From the NCBI GenBank assembly GCA_013397435.1, contig VZRG01000007.1, positions 1,563,281-1,627,280 of the forward strand: 64,000 bases of DNA, read 5' to 3'. A program made the position numbers and the translations under genes. Source of the stretch: Erythrocercus mccallii. Lineage: Eukaryota > Chordata > Aves > Passeriformes > Dicruridae. Shown here one piece after another: positions 53,816 to 64,000 of the stretch (within the stretch, counting starts at the first letter, position 1; every line of letters begins with the position of its first letter). The notes under the pieces are model-generated. The model saw nothing but the letters and a program-made list of their open reading frames with translations. It did not search any database and was not told the DNA's origin.

Positions 53816-56800
53816 CTGTCAGGATGAGATGCAAAGACAGAAAGAAAACCAAAATGAGCATCAAGATTTACACATAGCAAAATTTTGAGCTGCACAAGCA
53901 GTGTATAATGTCCTTGTCTAGTAATTAATCCTTGCTATTAACAGAATTTATATCTGAACACACAACTGCAAAAAAGATTCATCAAGGTTTTGCTGCAGCC
54001 CTTTTACAAACAGTAAAAAAGCACATTAAAGGTGGAATAGATTCATCATTATGAATCAGGGTTCTAAGTAACATCAGACTGGTACTCAGCTTTGAAAATA
54101 AAAAGAACATCATAAGTCACACCTCCTCCTGCTGTGCAGGTGGTGTCACGCCTCAAGGAGCCCAGTCCCACAGCTGACTGGACTTTAAAAATCATAATGC
54201 CACTGGCTGGCACTTCATCTTTCTGTTGTCAGCAGTGGGATAAAAGCGAGACAGGGTTGCCTGCTGGCTGGGATGGAAGGAAATAGTAAAGCTGCATTAT
54301 TAAAACTAACTATAGGCTTTGTTATAAAAGTTGTGTAAGTTTTTCTCTTCACAGGGGTTTGTGGCAAGAGTTGTTCACCTTTCTCCCACACACCTGCTTT
54401 TCTTCTCCAGTTACGCTGCTGCTGTAGAGTGGAAGGAATGCAAAAGAAAAAGTGGAACAGCAAAACCCCAAAGTTATAGCAGAACATATATTTATTGTTT
54501 AAAATTTTATCTAAATGTGATTTCAAAGATTTGAGTTTGGCCAGGTTCTTTTCTATCAAATATAGTAAAACATGGGAATTACCATTTACTTTCACCTCTG
54601 AAACTATTAAGCTTCTTTTCCCTGAAAGGGCTTTGAAATATCATTTCAAAGACTTTTTTTTCTTATTAAATTAGTTACGATCAGACACAGTACAGGCTCT
54701 GCCTTTTTGATCAAGAAACAAAGGAGTTTTTCTTTCTTTTTTATTTTGCCAAATCCATATTTTTTAATTATGAAATTAGAAACTAAAACTTGGAGACCCC
54801 CTATTAGACAAAGAGAATCTTTTCAGTAATGCATTAAAAAATAAACATCCTTATGGCTGAGATGAATCTAAAGTTTGTCATATTCCTGTGACAGTTAATG
54901 ATGCTCTCATAAGCAACACCTAAGGAAAGCTTTGTTTTCCTATGTAGAAATGTACTGAAACTGGAAGGATCTGGGCCATTCCTCTATAAGCTTACAGTCT
55001 CTCATTTCCTCAATTTCCAGTCAACAGCATTGGCATGCATGGCTCAACAACCAAGAATAATTTGTGTCACAATATGTATTGGAGAATTGAATATTTCGTA
55101 CTCTCATTTAGAAATGATTTTTTGTGCATGCCAGTACATGTGCCTCAAAACATACAGAATACAGATTACTTACATCCTATATCAGCCTTCAGAACTCAAA
55201 GCTACCCATCCTATTCCAGAAAGATCAGAAAATACTGGCATGGCTAAAAATAGTTCTTAAAGAAATGCTCTTCTAAAGCAAGAAAAAAAGCATTTAAAAA
55301 TCTTCTTTCCACAGTAAAATACAGTGGAACTACCTGAAGCAATTATCACAGTTCAATAAATTATGTCTTCAACATGGTTTAAATGAATTCATTTAGTTTT
55401 ATAAGGGTGGCAGGCTAAATGAATAGATAGAGAGGATTACTGCTATTCAGTTGTGTTCTCAACACTGCAGAAGAAAAATGAGAGCATTTAATAGCACATT
55501 TCTAAACACACAAACAATTAACAATTTACATGAATCCATAGCTCTTGGGTACAAGAGAAAGGAAAGCAAAGAGCAATGACATTTCAAAAATAATCTCATA
55601 AAAGTAACTTTTATTCAAGTCTGTAAATAACTACAAAAGTTCCTAAATCCATATATGGTTTGGTATTTTTTCCAGCTTTTCAAAATAACTTCTTTTTATG
55701 TATTTTCTTCTTCATTTACATTTGAACATACATTACTTGAGAAGTAATTTTCCAATGACAAATCCAAACATTTTTCTATGTGAATTTTACCAGCTATTTA
55801 TATGAACTCTCACACGTCATGCTCGCAACTAGATTCACATTTTAGTGCAGTATAACTTACTTTTATTGCAACATAACTAGTAAAGAGACTGCATTACTGA
55901 CTATATAACTGAGGTAAATGACTTAATCTTCAGAAAGATGAAAACTAGATATTTATCTGTATCATTTAATGGAGCGTATTAAGTCATAAAAACAGAGATA
56001 TTCAGCAAACTCCTTGATGTTAATTTTATGCTTATGATGGTTGGATTAGCGTAATGGCTCCCAGTAAGATGGTTGTATCTGCATTTGCAAAATTTCTTTT
56101 TTACTCATCTGATTTTTGCTGTTCCAAAGATGATGCATTTAGAAAACATGGAGTAAACAATATTTTAACATTAGTGCACACTGAAGTTTTAATCAGACTA
56201 CAGGATCATTTCCTGAGGTTCTCCTTTCAGCCTCTTTTCTGTTAGTTTATTTTATCAGATAGGATTTTAAGATATATTTTCTAATAAATCCATTAGCAAA
56301 CTTCTGTGACATAATATGGTGCTCATCTTTCCACATTTTGGACAAAACTTACCTATTATAATAGAGTTTACAGGAAATGCTAGATATCTAGAATGTAGAA
56401 CTTACCAAAAAATCCCCTCGTTTGAATTCAGTAAACCATGTCATAAAGAATAATATTTATCACTGTAAACTTGATGGAGCTTTTTTCAAACACACTTCTT
56501 TCTATAGAATGAGAATAATTTACAATTTTCAATATACAAATATTTTGCGAAGAAATTTGTATTTTGAGCAGATACAATAATTTCATTTACCTACCTTATG
56601 CTCATCATTTAGTAGATATTCAAAATTTATACACTCAAAACCTCAAAAAATTCAATGCATGCATGATTTTCAGATTATTTATGTTAAAAGACTGTTTCTA
56701 AGCAATTTAATCTCCTTTAGGAATAAGGCTTCATTACATAAAAAACAAAATAAAACAATAAAACAGCACTTCCCTCCTAAACCAGGCTCTGATGTTAGAA

Positions 56801-57529
56801 ACCATCATAAAACAGAACTGCAAGTAAGTTCCTCGTCACCAAGCAGTGTCTCTTCTCATTGTGGATACTTATATTTCAAGAACTTGCAAAATGTTGCAGA
56901 CTCCATTTTGAAAACTTTCTTGCACTATGGCTCCTTCTGAAAGGGAAGTCTAGAACTTCATCCCTTCAAGTATGGTCCACTGCCTTTTAATTTCCACCCC
57001 AGAATTTATCCATAGAGAGTTTACAGATGCTCTTTGGTTTTGTATAATATTTGGAAACTTTGATTTTTTTATCAAACAATGTTTGTTTTCCTTTTGGATT
57101 TACATCTCAATACTTTGCTGAGAACAATCATAACTTCTTTTAGTCTGTAATTTTGTGAGATGAAATGTCCTGTTGGAAAAGATGTTTTCCACAGTTCTTC
57201 CTTTAACTCTGCTCCTGTTTGCACTTGCATTCTGCTGATTGTTCTAGAGGAGGTTCTTATCTTTTGTGGTTTCAGAGTTGATCAAAATTTTCTGATTTCT
57301 TTACTGAAATTATTTTGCTTAATATATAGCATTTTGCTGACTACCAAAGAATAATGGCTCAAAGCCATCCTGAGATTGCTCAATGTGTTAAAGATCTTCA
57401 CTAATTTCCCATCCTTTTCATCACTTTCAACCAATGACTTCCATTGCATACAGAAAATTTTGCTACTATTTTCAACAGCATTATACTGTATTGTAACTGC
57501 CATTGTGTCATTCAATTCATTCAGGTTAT

Positions 57530-58015
57530 TTTTCTAGGCTGAAGCTGGATCATCAGCATATTTCATGAAGATATTCCTAATTTTGAGCCAAGGTTGAAGC
57601 ATTAAATAGGTTTTTCTCTGGCACAGATCTCTGAACAGCTCTCATCTCGCAGCCAGCCATTAGCCCATCAGTATAAATTGAGACGATTCGATTTGACAGT
57701 TCACAACTTTGCAATTCCTCTCTCAAACCCCATCTTTCCTGGTTTAGCTAATAATTTCCAATATATCAAGTATTTTATTGACATCTGGCAAAATAGATTT
57801 ATTACTTTTCTCCTGTCTGAGACAAAATGTACTGTGCTTTATCAGAGAAGGAGATCAGGTTAATCCTGATCAATCCACTGTTGATAAATCTCTGCTACAT
57901 TTGCTTCAAGATAACTCCTTATTTTCCTCAAAAATATAGTAAAATAAAAGCAGATTAATAGGTGTCTGGTGATCTGGATTTCTCTATTTGTGGAATTACT
58001 TCAGGTTAATTCTGT
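57530..58015 (-). mobile_element. Ancient CR1/L3-like LINE fragment (reverse-transcriptase region)
   Basis: Read on the plus strand, the order of blocks follows the antisense of a CR1-type RT region. First comes ATCATCAGCATATTTCATGAAG, then GCACAGATCTCTGAACAGCTCTCA. Next is TTTAGCTAATAATTTCC with ATCAAGTATTTTATTGACATC. Last is AAGGAGATCAGGTTAATCCTGATC. Each has a known counterpart in older sauropsid CR1 copies. Divergence is high and no frame is open, so the insertion is old. Confidence 0.65.
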
Positions 58016-58050
58016 CACCTCATAATACAAAATCATAAGCTTTTTTAAAA

Positions 58051-58160
58051 TTTGTTTGGGTTTTCTGTTGTTGTTGGTTGGTTGGTTTTGTTGTGTGGTT
58101 TGTTTGTTTTGGGTTTTTTGTTTGATTTGGAGGTTTTTTGTGGTTTTGTTTGATTTGTTC
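58051..58160. repeat. T/G-rich low-complexity tract
   Basis: This is about 110 bases made almost wholly of T and G, including GTTGTTGTTGG, GGTTGGTTGG and GTTTGTTTTGGG runs. It follows the old CR1 fragment after about 35 bases. The complementary strand is A/C-rich and gives a spurious Asn/Gln/Thr/Lys-rich frame that should not be read as a protein. Confidence 0.9.
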
Positions 58161-61100
58161 CACATGTGATCCTAAATGAGCCCAACATACTATTGATAAC
58201 AAGAAAGAAAAAACAAAGAAGAAGAAAATGTATCTCATAACATTATTATAAGCAGGAGAGTGATATCAGACCCATGGAGAAATCCCCATAGACTATTCAG
58301 CAGAAATGAGCAAGGGCTGATTTTCAATTGTATGAAAAGTCATTGGAAGGTTACAAACTGTTAGAAATGTCCACAGGGGAAGGACAAAGATGCAATGAGG
58401 TTCATTAGTGGTAGAAAGCATTTTCAGAAGCAACTCAACACACATCAGGAACTATTTAAATATGTTTGGGTCTGCCTGAAAGCAGGAGGATGAGTTCAGA
58501 GGTCTCTCCAGACACCTTTCTAGTCTGGATATTTTAATATTCCATATGAAACAGAAAACATTTCTTTCAGTCTCTTTTTTCTCATTATGTGATTAAGTTT
58601 TTGTAATGTTGTAAATATGCTGTTTATCCTTTGTAAGTCAACAGGTCATTCACTGCCTCAGTCTTTTGAGAGGACCATACCCCTCAGGACAGGGTTATTT
58701 AAAACATTAACTAGCTTGCCTAGACATATTATGCCCAAAGTATTTGACTCCAGATTTTAGGTTTAGAGATCATTTGAAGATAAAAAGAAGATAAAAAGTT
58801 CTTTTGTGCGGAAAGGCAAATGTCCATGTGGCCACATGCAGATTGCTAAACAAAGTCCTTCAGTATTAAAGAACCATCAAAAATCTCACAATTCTCTCCT
58901 GTAAAACCAAGACCTTTCCTCAATTTCCCTGCCTTTTCCTTTCCTGCTTCCCTTTCATACTTCCTACTGCTATCATAAGTGCAAAATACAGCTTGTGTTT
59001 AGATACAACCTAAGCCAACAGTCTTTATATATATATTTGAAACAATCAAGCCAAGAAATCACCAAACAAAACATTCACCTGTGCAACTATGCCTCCACCT
59101 GAGAGGTCAAAAGGAACACACACACAGAGGAAAATATTTGACATGTACTGCCTGCAACTGTAGTGAAAAGAACTCAAATGCTACAGTGATAATGACAGCA
59201 TGAGAATTTCTGTTGAGCGGAACAAAATGTTAAAAGCTTTTTGCAAAGGAATATAACCCAGGCTGAATTATGCTTAACATGAAATTCAATCTTTTCCTTA
59301 TCATCATCAAATCCCTATCTAATCTGCCTTGTGCTCACACCTCACCTCTTATTTCTCTCCCAAATGGCTTCTGTTCTGACTTTTTGTCCATTTCTCTGCC
59401 TCAGAACTAACCACAATCAATTTGTTTTGAGTGGTTTTCGAGTATTTTCCCACTAGTTGCCCTTTTTAACACCTCCCAACATATCCTTCAAATCCATATT
59501 TTTTATCACCATTTTTTGCAAAGATCCTTCAAAATGCATGCTGCTGTCCTTTTGAATGTGTGGTTCTGTCACCATCTACCTTTATTCACTTCCATAAGAA
59601 GACTATTAAAACATTATAAAAAATCAGAAGTTTTTTACTCTTCAGGATTACCTGACTGCTCAAGAAGACAATGAAAGGAAAGATTACATCTATAAAATAA
59701 CATACAAGGAAAAGAATTTTTAGGAACAATAAATGCTTTCTCCTGGTAACTTGAATCACTGAAGATTTGTTTGTTTATTTAAAAGACATTCTACAAACTA
59801 ATAACCAAACCAAAAAAATATTCTAAACTTATGTATATGTTTGCAGTGATGTTGCTCTTTAATGCAATAGGAGGCATTGCACTCATCATGGTAAAAGCAT
59901 ACTGAAAATAAGATAACCCAATTAAGGACACAGTGCTATTGCACAGTCCTACTGTACCAACATTAGGTTAAAATTAACCATTCCAGAGAGAGTCCACGTT
60001 TTTCAGAGTATCCCAAATGAAAGTAAAACCAGCTGATCTGTCTGTAAGATTATTTTTTATTTCTTACAGGGTAACAAGTGCTTGAAGTGACCTTGAGATT
60101 TTCAGCAACAGGATTTGGAACTCCTATGCAAGACAACACAAGGGGCAGATGGAAGGGACTGCAAAATTAACTTAGATTCACAATAATTCCCAAACTAGTT
60201 TAATTTGCTGCTGACTTCTAAGCTAATTGTGCACACATGCATATAATCAACAATGGCAGAACTAAATAAACCTGAACCAATAAGTACCTATCCTTTCTTT
60301 GTCACTGACAGGAATACCTTCAGAAAGCTTTCATGTTTCTTTGGTGGATATTATCAATCTTGTTCTGTCAGGAAATCAAATAAAATTCTTGGCACTTTTA
60401 AAGAGTGTGATTTACAAAGGAAAACTCAATTTTAAAATATGCAGTTAATCAAATGATTAAGAAAAGTTCCTTTATGCCAGATTCTCAGTAAAGGTTGTCA
60501 AACAGTTCTTTTGGTGCTATCTTCAGATCTGTAAGGTTCCATGCTAAACTCTTTGCATTAGAATGATTAATGGAGAACTTAATGGATAAAGCACCACAGT
60601 TAACTCATTTGGATTAAATTATTATCTTGGATTTATACAGTTTTTATTTTGTGCACAAAAATGTAGATACCAATTTTTCCTTTCTTTTCTACTGCTCTTA
60701 ATTTTCAGAGCACTTTGCAAATCAGTTCCTTAGAATTAAATCATGATGTTTCCTCTTTAGCAATAGCAGGAGCTGGATAAGTCATTTCTGTGCATGAGTT
60801 GTCGACAATTTCCTGTACCTGTATGTCATGCATAACCTAGACTTTATTGTGCCTTGATGGCTGAAAAACTACTTTTGTCCAACTCTAACTGTTGCCCCTT
60901 CTGCAGAAGCAAAGTAGGAGACGATGATTCTACAACAGCAGTTAAGAAGAGGGAATTCCACAGCCCTGGAATCCCTTCTGTCAGTCCCTACCAATTGTTT
61001 CATGATGACAGGAGACCACTCTGTGGAGTAGGAGGAAATGGTGTATTTGGCAGCACTTACTCAGCTATCTTCTCTGGAGGGGTACAGGGCAGGGAGTGGG

Positions 61101-61845
61101 AACATCAGGATAACATGGGTGTAAATGGCCCACAGGCTGCATATAGTCCAAGAACTGCAAATCAGAGTGTGCTGTGATAATCTTACAGAGGTAGATGATA
61201 AACCCAGAAATTTATAAAATGAACTAATCAGGCTAGATAAAAATGACAACTTCTGTTGCACAGTATTTTAGTCAGAAAACTCAGGCTTAGGTGTTCGGTT
61301 GGTGTAAATAAGAATATTTGCATCTATCTTAAGCCAGTTAAATGAGTTGAAAGAAAAGGAAGAATAAACTTTTCTGAAAGGCCAGTTACAAAATATTTTT
61401 TATCTCCTAGGGGTTTATTTTTAACCTTTTCCACTACCTTGTGAAGGCCTTTACCTAGCCATTAACCAGGTTAAGGCTTTCTAGAACTGATGAAAGCTAC
61501 TCTGTACAATAATTTTTTTTGGACTGCTGTGTTTGAGTATTATTTGAACAAAAACCCAAGAGTGGCAGTTATTCACTAACCTAGCTGTGCAACGGTGGCA
61601 CAGCTCAGACCTCTTGGGAATATGAGAATATGTGTTAAGAACTGAGACTCTCCAGAAGAATCTCATGGGTTTTAATTACTAAATTTCTGAAGAAATTTTT
61701 AAAACTTTCCAAGTATTGCCCAGTTCAAAAACTGACCGGATTAGTTTTGTATTCATCTAATCACCTCTCTTTTGCTACTTCAAATAGGTAAAGTAGAACA
61801 TACTGGCTGAGCTTGAGAAAAAACAATAAAACAGATTCTTTGGTG

Positions 61846-61878
61846 TCTTTTTTTTTTTTCTCTCTTTTTCTTCTCTCA
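61846..61878. repeat. Pyrimidine tract
   Basis: A run of T followed by CTCTCTTTTTCTTCTCTC on the plus strand. On the gene strand it is purine-rich, so it is not a splice-acceptor tract for CNTNAP2. Confidence 0.8.
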
Positions 61879-62875
61879 GATTTAATTAAATACAGCTCCT
61901 GAGATTTTATGATGTCACCTTTATAATCCAAGTTAGACATTTGAAGAAAGTTGCTCTTATTTTTGAGAAGATCATAATTACCAGAGCATATGGACCAGTG
62001 AACAGCCTATATAATACAGAAGAGTGACTACAATATTCTTTGCTAATAAACACAACTGATCATGCATTGAGTCACCATGCAAATATAGAATTTATAGAGC
62101 TGTGTTTTAAATGAGATTATTCCTAAATTTATATTTTGGAGAATGAAGAAACTGGTAACTAGAAATCTTTATTTTTATTCCCATAATGTAAAGAATTAGT
62201 AATAAAGATAAGTATAATGCTGATAGATGATTTTGTATTAAAAGTCTCTTGCTGTGTCAATCAAACCTGGATGTGGGCTATCATAGCCTTTGGCTGTGAC
62301 ACCTCTCCACTCCTTGGTGCACAGCATAGAGGATGTTATATTTTGCATTGCTTGCTTTGATTACCTGCCTCTTAATCAGGGACAACAATGATCTCATGTT
62401 GATCTTCAAATAGGTGACAAAAGTTTTGCTGCATCATATGCAAAAAGCACAACCCATTAAATATCTCTTCCTTGGCAAATGTAGAGCATATAAATCACCT
62501 TGATGGTCATGAAGCTATTAGAAGCCATCAGCTACTAAGTTATAAGTACAGTCTTGGCTCAGCATTCCAATTTACTAATCTGGCTATGACATAATGAAAT
62601 GGAGTTGTACTTGTAGCTGGTAGATTTTGAGTTGAACATATTGAAAGTCAGTATCCCAATTACTATGGCATTGTGGTTTAAAGGAAACTTGAGGTAAAGT
62701 ATGATTTGGTACTACCAAAGTAATGCTGATTTTGCAAAGTGCACATTGCTTTAATGACTTCATTTAAAAATACTAAACAATAGTGCTAGTCCTAAAAAAG
62801 TCACTATAGCAAGTGGTCTTTTTACTTGCCTCATACAACTAACTTTTGATTTTTATTTGATTCATGTAAACCACC

Positions 62876-63511
62876 TGTCTTGGTTCAGGGCAAATCTGGG
62901 AGGAAACCTCCGAAGGGGTTCCTCTGGAAAGCAGAACCCAAACGGCCCCTCCTCCCTGCCAGCCCGGGAAAAGGAATTTCCTTAGAGAAGAGTGGAAAAA
63001 GCTATTTATTTAACAAAGATATCTACAAGTACAAAGAATGAATAATATGAAACAATAAAAATAATAATGAAACAATAAAACCTCTTGCTGCTCTGAAGAG
63101 AGATGGCAAACTGAGAAAAGTCCTTGCCGTGGTGTAGCTCAGTCTCTGTCCCACTGGAGGTTCAGGCCCGGGGGGCCGCAGGTGCGAGCCCTCGGTGCTC
63201 CTTTGGGTTTTCAGTCCACAGCAGATTTAAAGTCTCAAGAAAAGGAAGAAAAAAAAACACAGGGTTTCTTCTCTGCCTCAGCTAGCTAAACTAACTAAAA
63301 GCACAGGAGACCTCCGCCACCGCTGTCCCTGTCGCCAGGAACACACCGTCTGGAGTGGAAGAATGTCGGGGGAGTCAGGCCGAAACAAACTCCACGCTTC
63401 TTCTTTCCCTGGTTCACGCTCAGAATCAGTCTTAAAGGTACAGGACTCAGTATACAGCAGTAACAGAACAGACGATTGGGGATACAGGCATCATAAAGTC
63501 ACCCTACAACA
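62876..63511 (-). mobile_element. Solo LTR with 5-bp target-site duplication
   Basis: This 636-bp element starts TGTCTTGGTT and ends CTACAACA. It is flanked by CCACC at 62871-62875 and again at 63512-63516. On the minus strand it reads TGTTGTAGGG..., then a GC-rich middle, then AATAAA (63010-63005) about 130 bases before the end. That is the order expected for U3-R-U5, so the sense strand is probably minus, the same as the host gene. The GC-rich body stands out from the AT-rich intron. The first ten bases are shared with the LTR starting at 6786, which suggests related families. No internal viral sequence is present. Confidence 0.88.
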
Positions 63512-64000
63512 CCACCTTTTTAAAATTATTATAATTATTTTTTTTTTTTTATTCTTTGCTATCACTACTATTTAGGAATCTGGCACCTTCTTCACAGTGA
63601 TAGAGACAACCTGGAAGATTCCCTCAGGAGCCATTTATCTTACAAATACTGATTTGATGGTAAAGTTAAGACAAGTCCAAATCTTGACAGAAATTGGATC
63701 ATGCATTACCATTCAGATTATAAATGCTTGATTCCAGTGGATTGTTCTAGTAACCACCCAACCACAGGAGTCTGTTCTGTCAGCATTGTAGAAAACATTT
63801 TCTGACTGATCACTGAGGTTTTCCCCTTCAAAACAAAAACACAGTCTTGGCAGTAAAGCAAAACACACAATTTATGCAATAAAGCAAATGTGAGATGGAA
63901 GCACATGCGAATTTTTTAGGAGGCATTTATTAATGACAACTGGTATAAATGCCAGTTTCATTATTAAATCCCCAGTAGAACACATAAGTCAAGGACACTA

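Larger units (their letters stand above)
53816..64000 (-). other. CNTNAP2: CNTNAP2 intron upstream of the EGF exon (partial)
   Basis: This is intronic sequence on the 5' side of the EGF exon, running out of the window. It contains an older CR1 fragment (about 57530-58015), a T/G-rich tract (58051-58160), a pyrimidine run (61846-61878) and a solo LTR (62876-63511). The rest is AT-rich and I recognise no gene in it. Open frames such as 60854-61177 (+) look like chance: they have no family motif and no convincing splice context. The block at about 62040-62700 is AT-rich with homeobox- and octamer-like words, and I cannot tell whether it is conserved. Confidence 0.8.

Noticed and set aside
53816..53895. 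Extension of the EGF frame upstream of the exon (MQLKILLC...)
   Set aside because: It reads through the splice acceptor. The AG at 53817-53816 with its pyrimidine tract and the fitting phase place the exon start at 53815.
58020..58238. Minus-strand frame rich in Asn, Gln, Thr and Lys
   Set aside because: It is the translation of a T/G-rich low-complexity tract, with no family similarity.
60854..61177. 107-residue plus-strand frame with a CPFCRSKVGDDD stretch resembling a zinc-binding or RING-like end
   Set aside because: Only one Cys pair is present, no second half of a zinc site follows, and it is antisense inside an intron.
1..64000. Bacterial or phage systems, CRISPR arrays, operons, tRNA or rRNA genes
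   Set aside because: Nothing in the sequence supports them. The window is intron-rich vertebrate DNA.

Overview
The window is vertebrate, and very probably bird, genomic DNA. It is AT-rich, with long non-coding stretches and three short spliced exons on the minus strand. CR1 LINE 3' ends carry the terminal octamer and no poly(A), and the solo LTRs resemble families I know from songbird genomes. I see no Alu, L1 or other mammalian repeats. A passerine is my best guess, but that rests on memory of repeat families.

The whole window appears to lie inside one gene on the minus strand: the middle of CNTNAP2 (contactin-associated protein-like 2, Caspr2), a neuronal neurexin-family adhesion protein. 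In gene order the exons are 53815-53709 (first EGF-like domain), 31136-31017 and 6269-6069 (start of the fibrinogen-like domain). All three have canonical AG and GT splice sites. Their phases join without a break, giving 428 nt of continuous open frame. The introns between them are complete at 22,572 and 24,747 bp, and two partial introns reach the window edges. The exon carrying the next part of the fibrinogen-like domain is not in the window.

The introns hold: (1) a solo LTR of 777 bp (6797-7573) nested 11 bp inside another solo LTR (6786-8275), each with its own target-site duplication; (2) an isolated solo LTR with a clean 5-bp duplication (62876-63511); (3) a probable fourth LTR (about 41767-42337); (4) CR1 fragments near 18.0-18.7 kb, 33.3-33.5 kb and 49.4-49.8 kb; (5) older, degraded CR1 pieces near 39.1-39.6 kb and 57.5-58.0 kb, and perhaps 14.3-14.6 kb; (6) simple repeats and a few near-perfect inverted repeats. 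I found no RNA genes, CRISPR arrays, second protein-coding gene or prokaryotic-type features.

The sequence does not show a new biological system. The more interesting observations are the nested LTRs, the run of LTRs whose poly(A) signals seem to lie in the gene's sense direction, and a few coding changes relative to the human protein as I remember it, including a possible gained N-glycosylation site. Some AT-rich intronic blocks could be conserved enhancers but cannot be judged without alignment.
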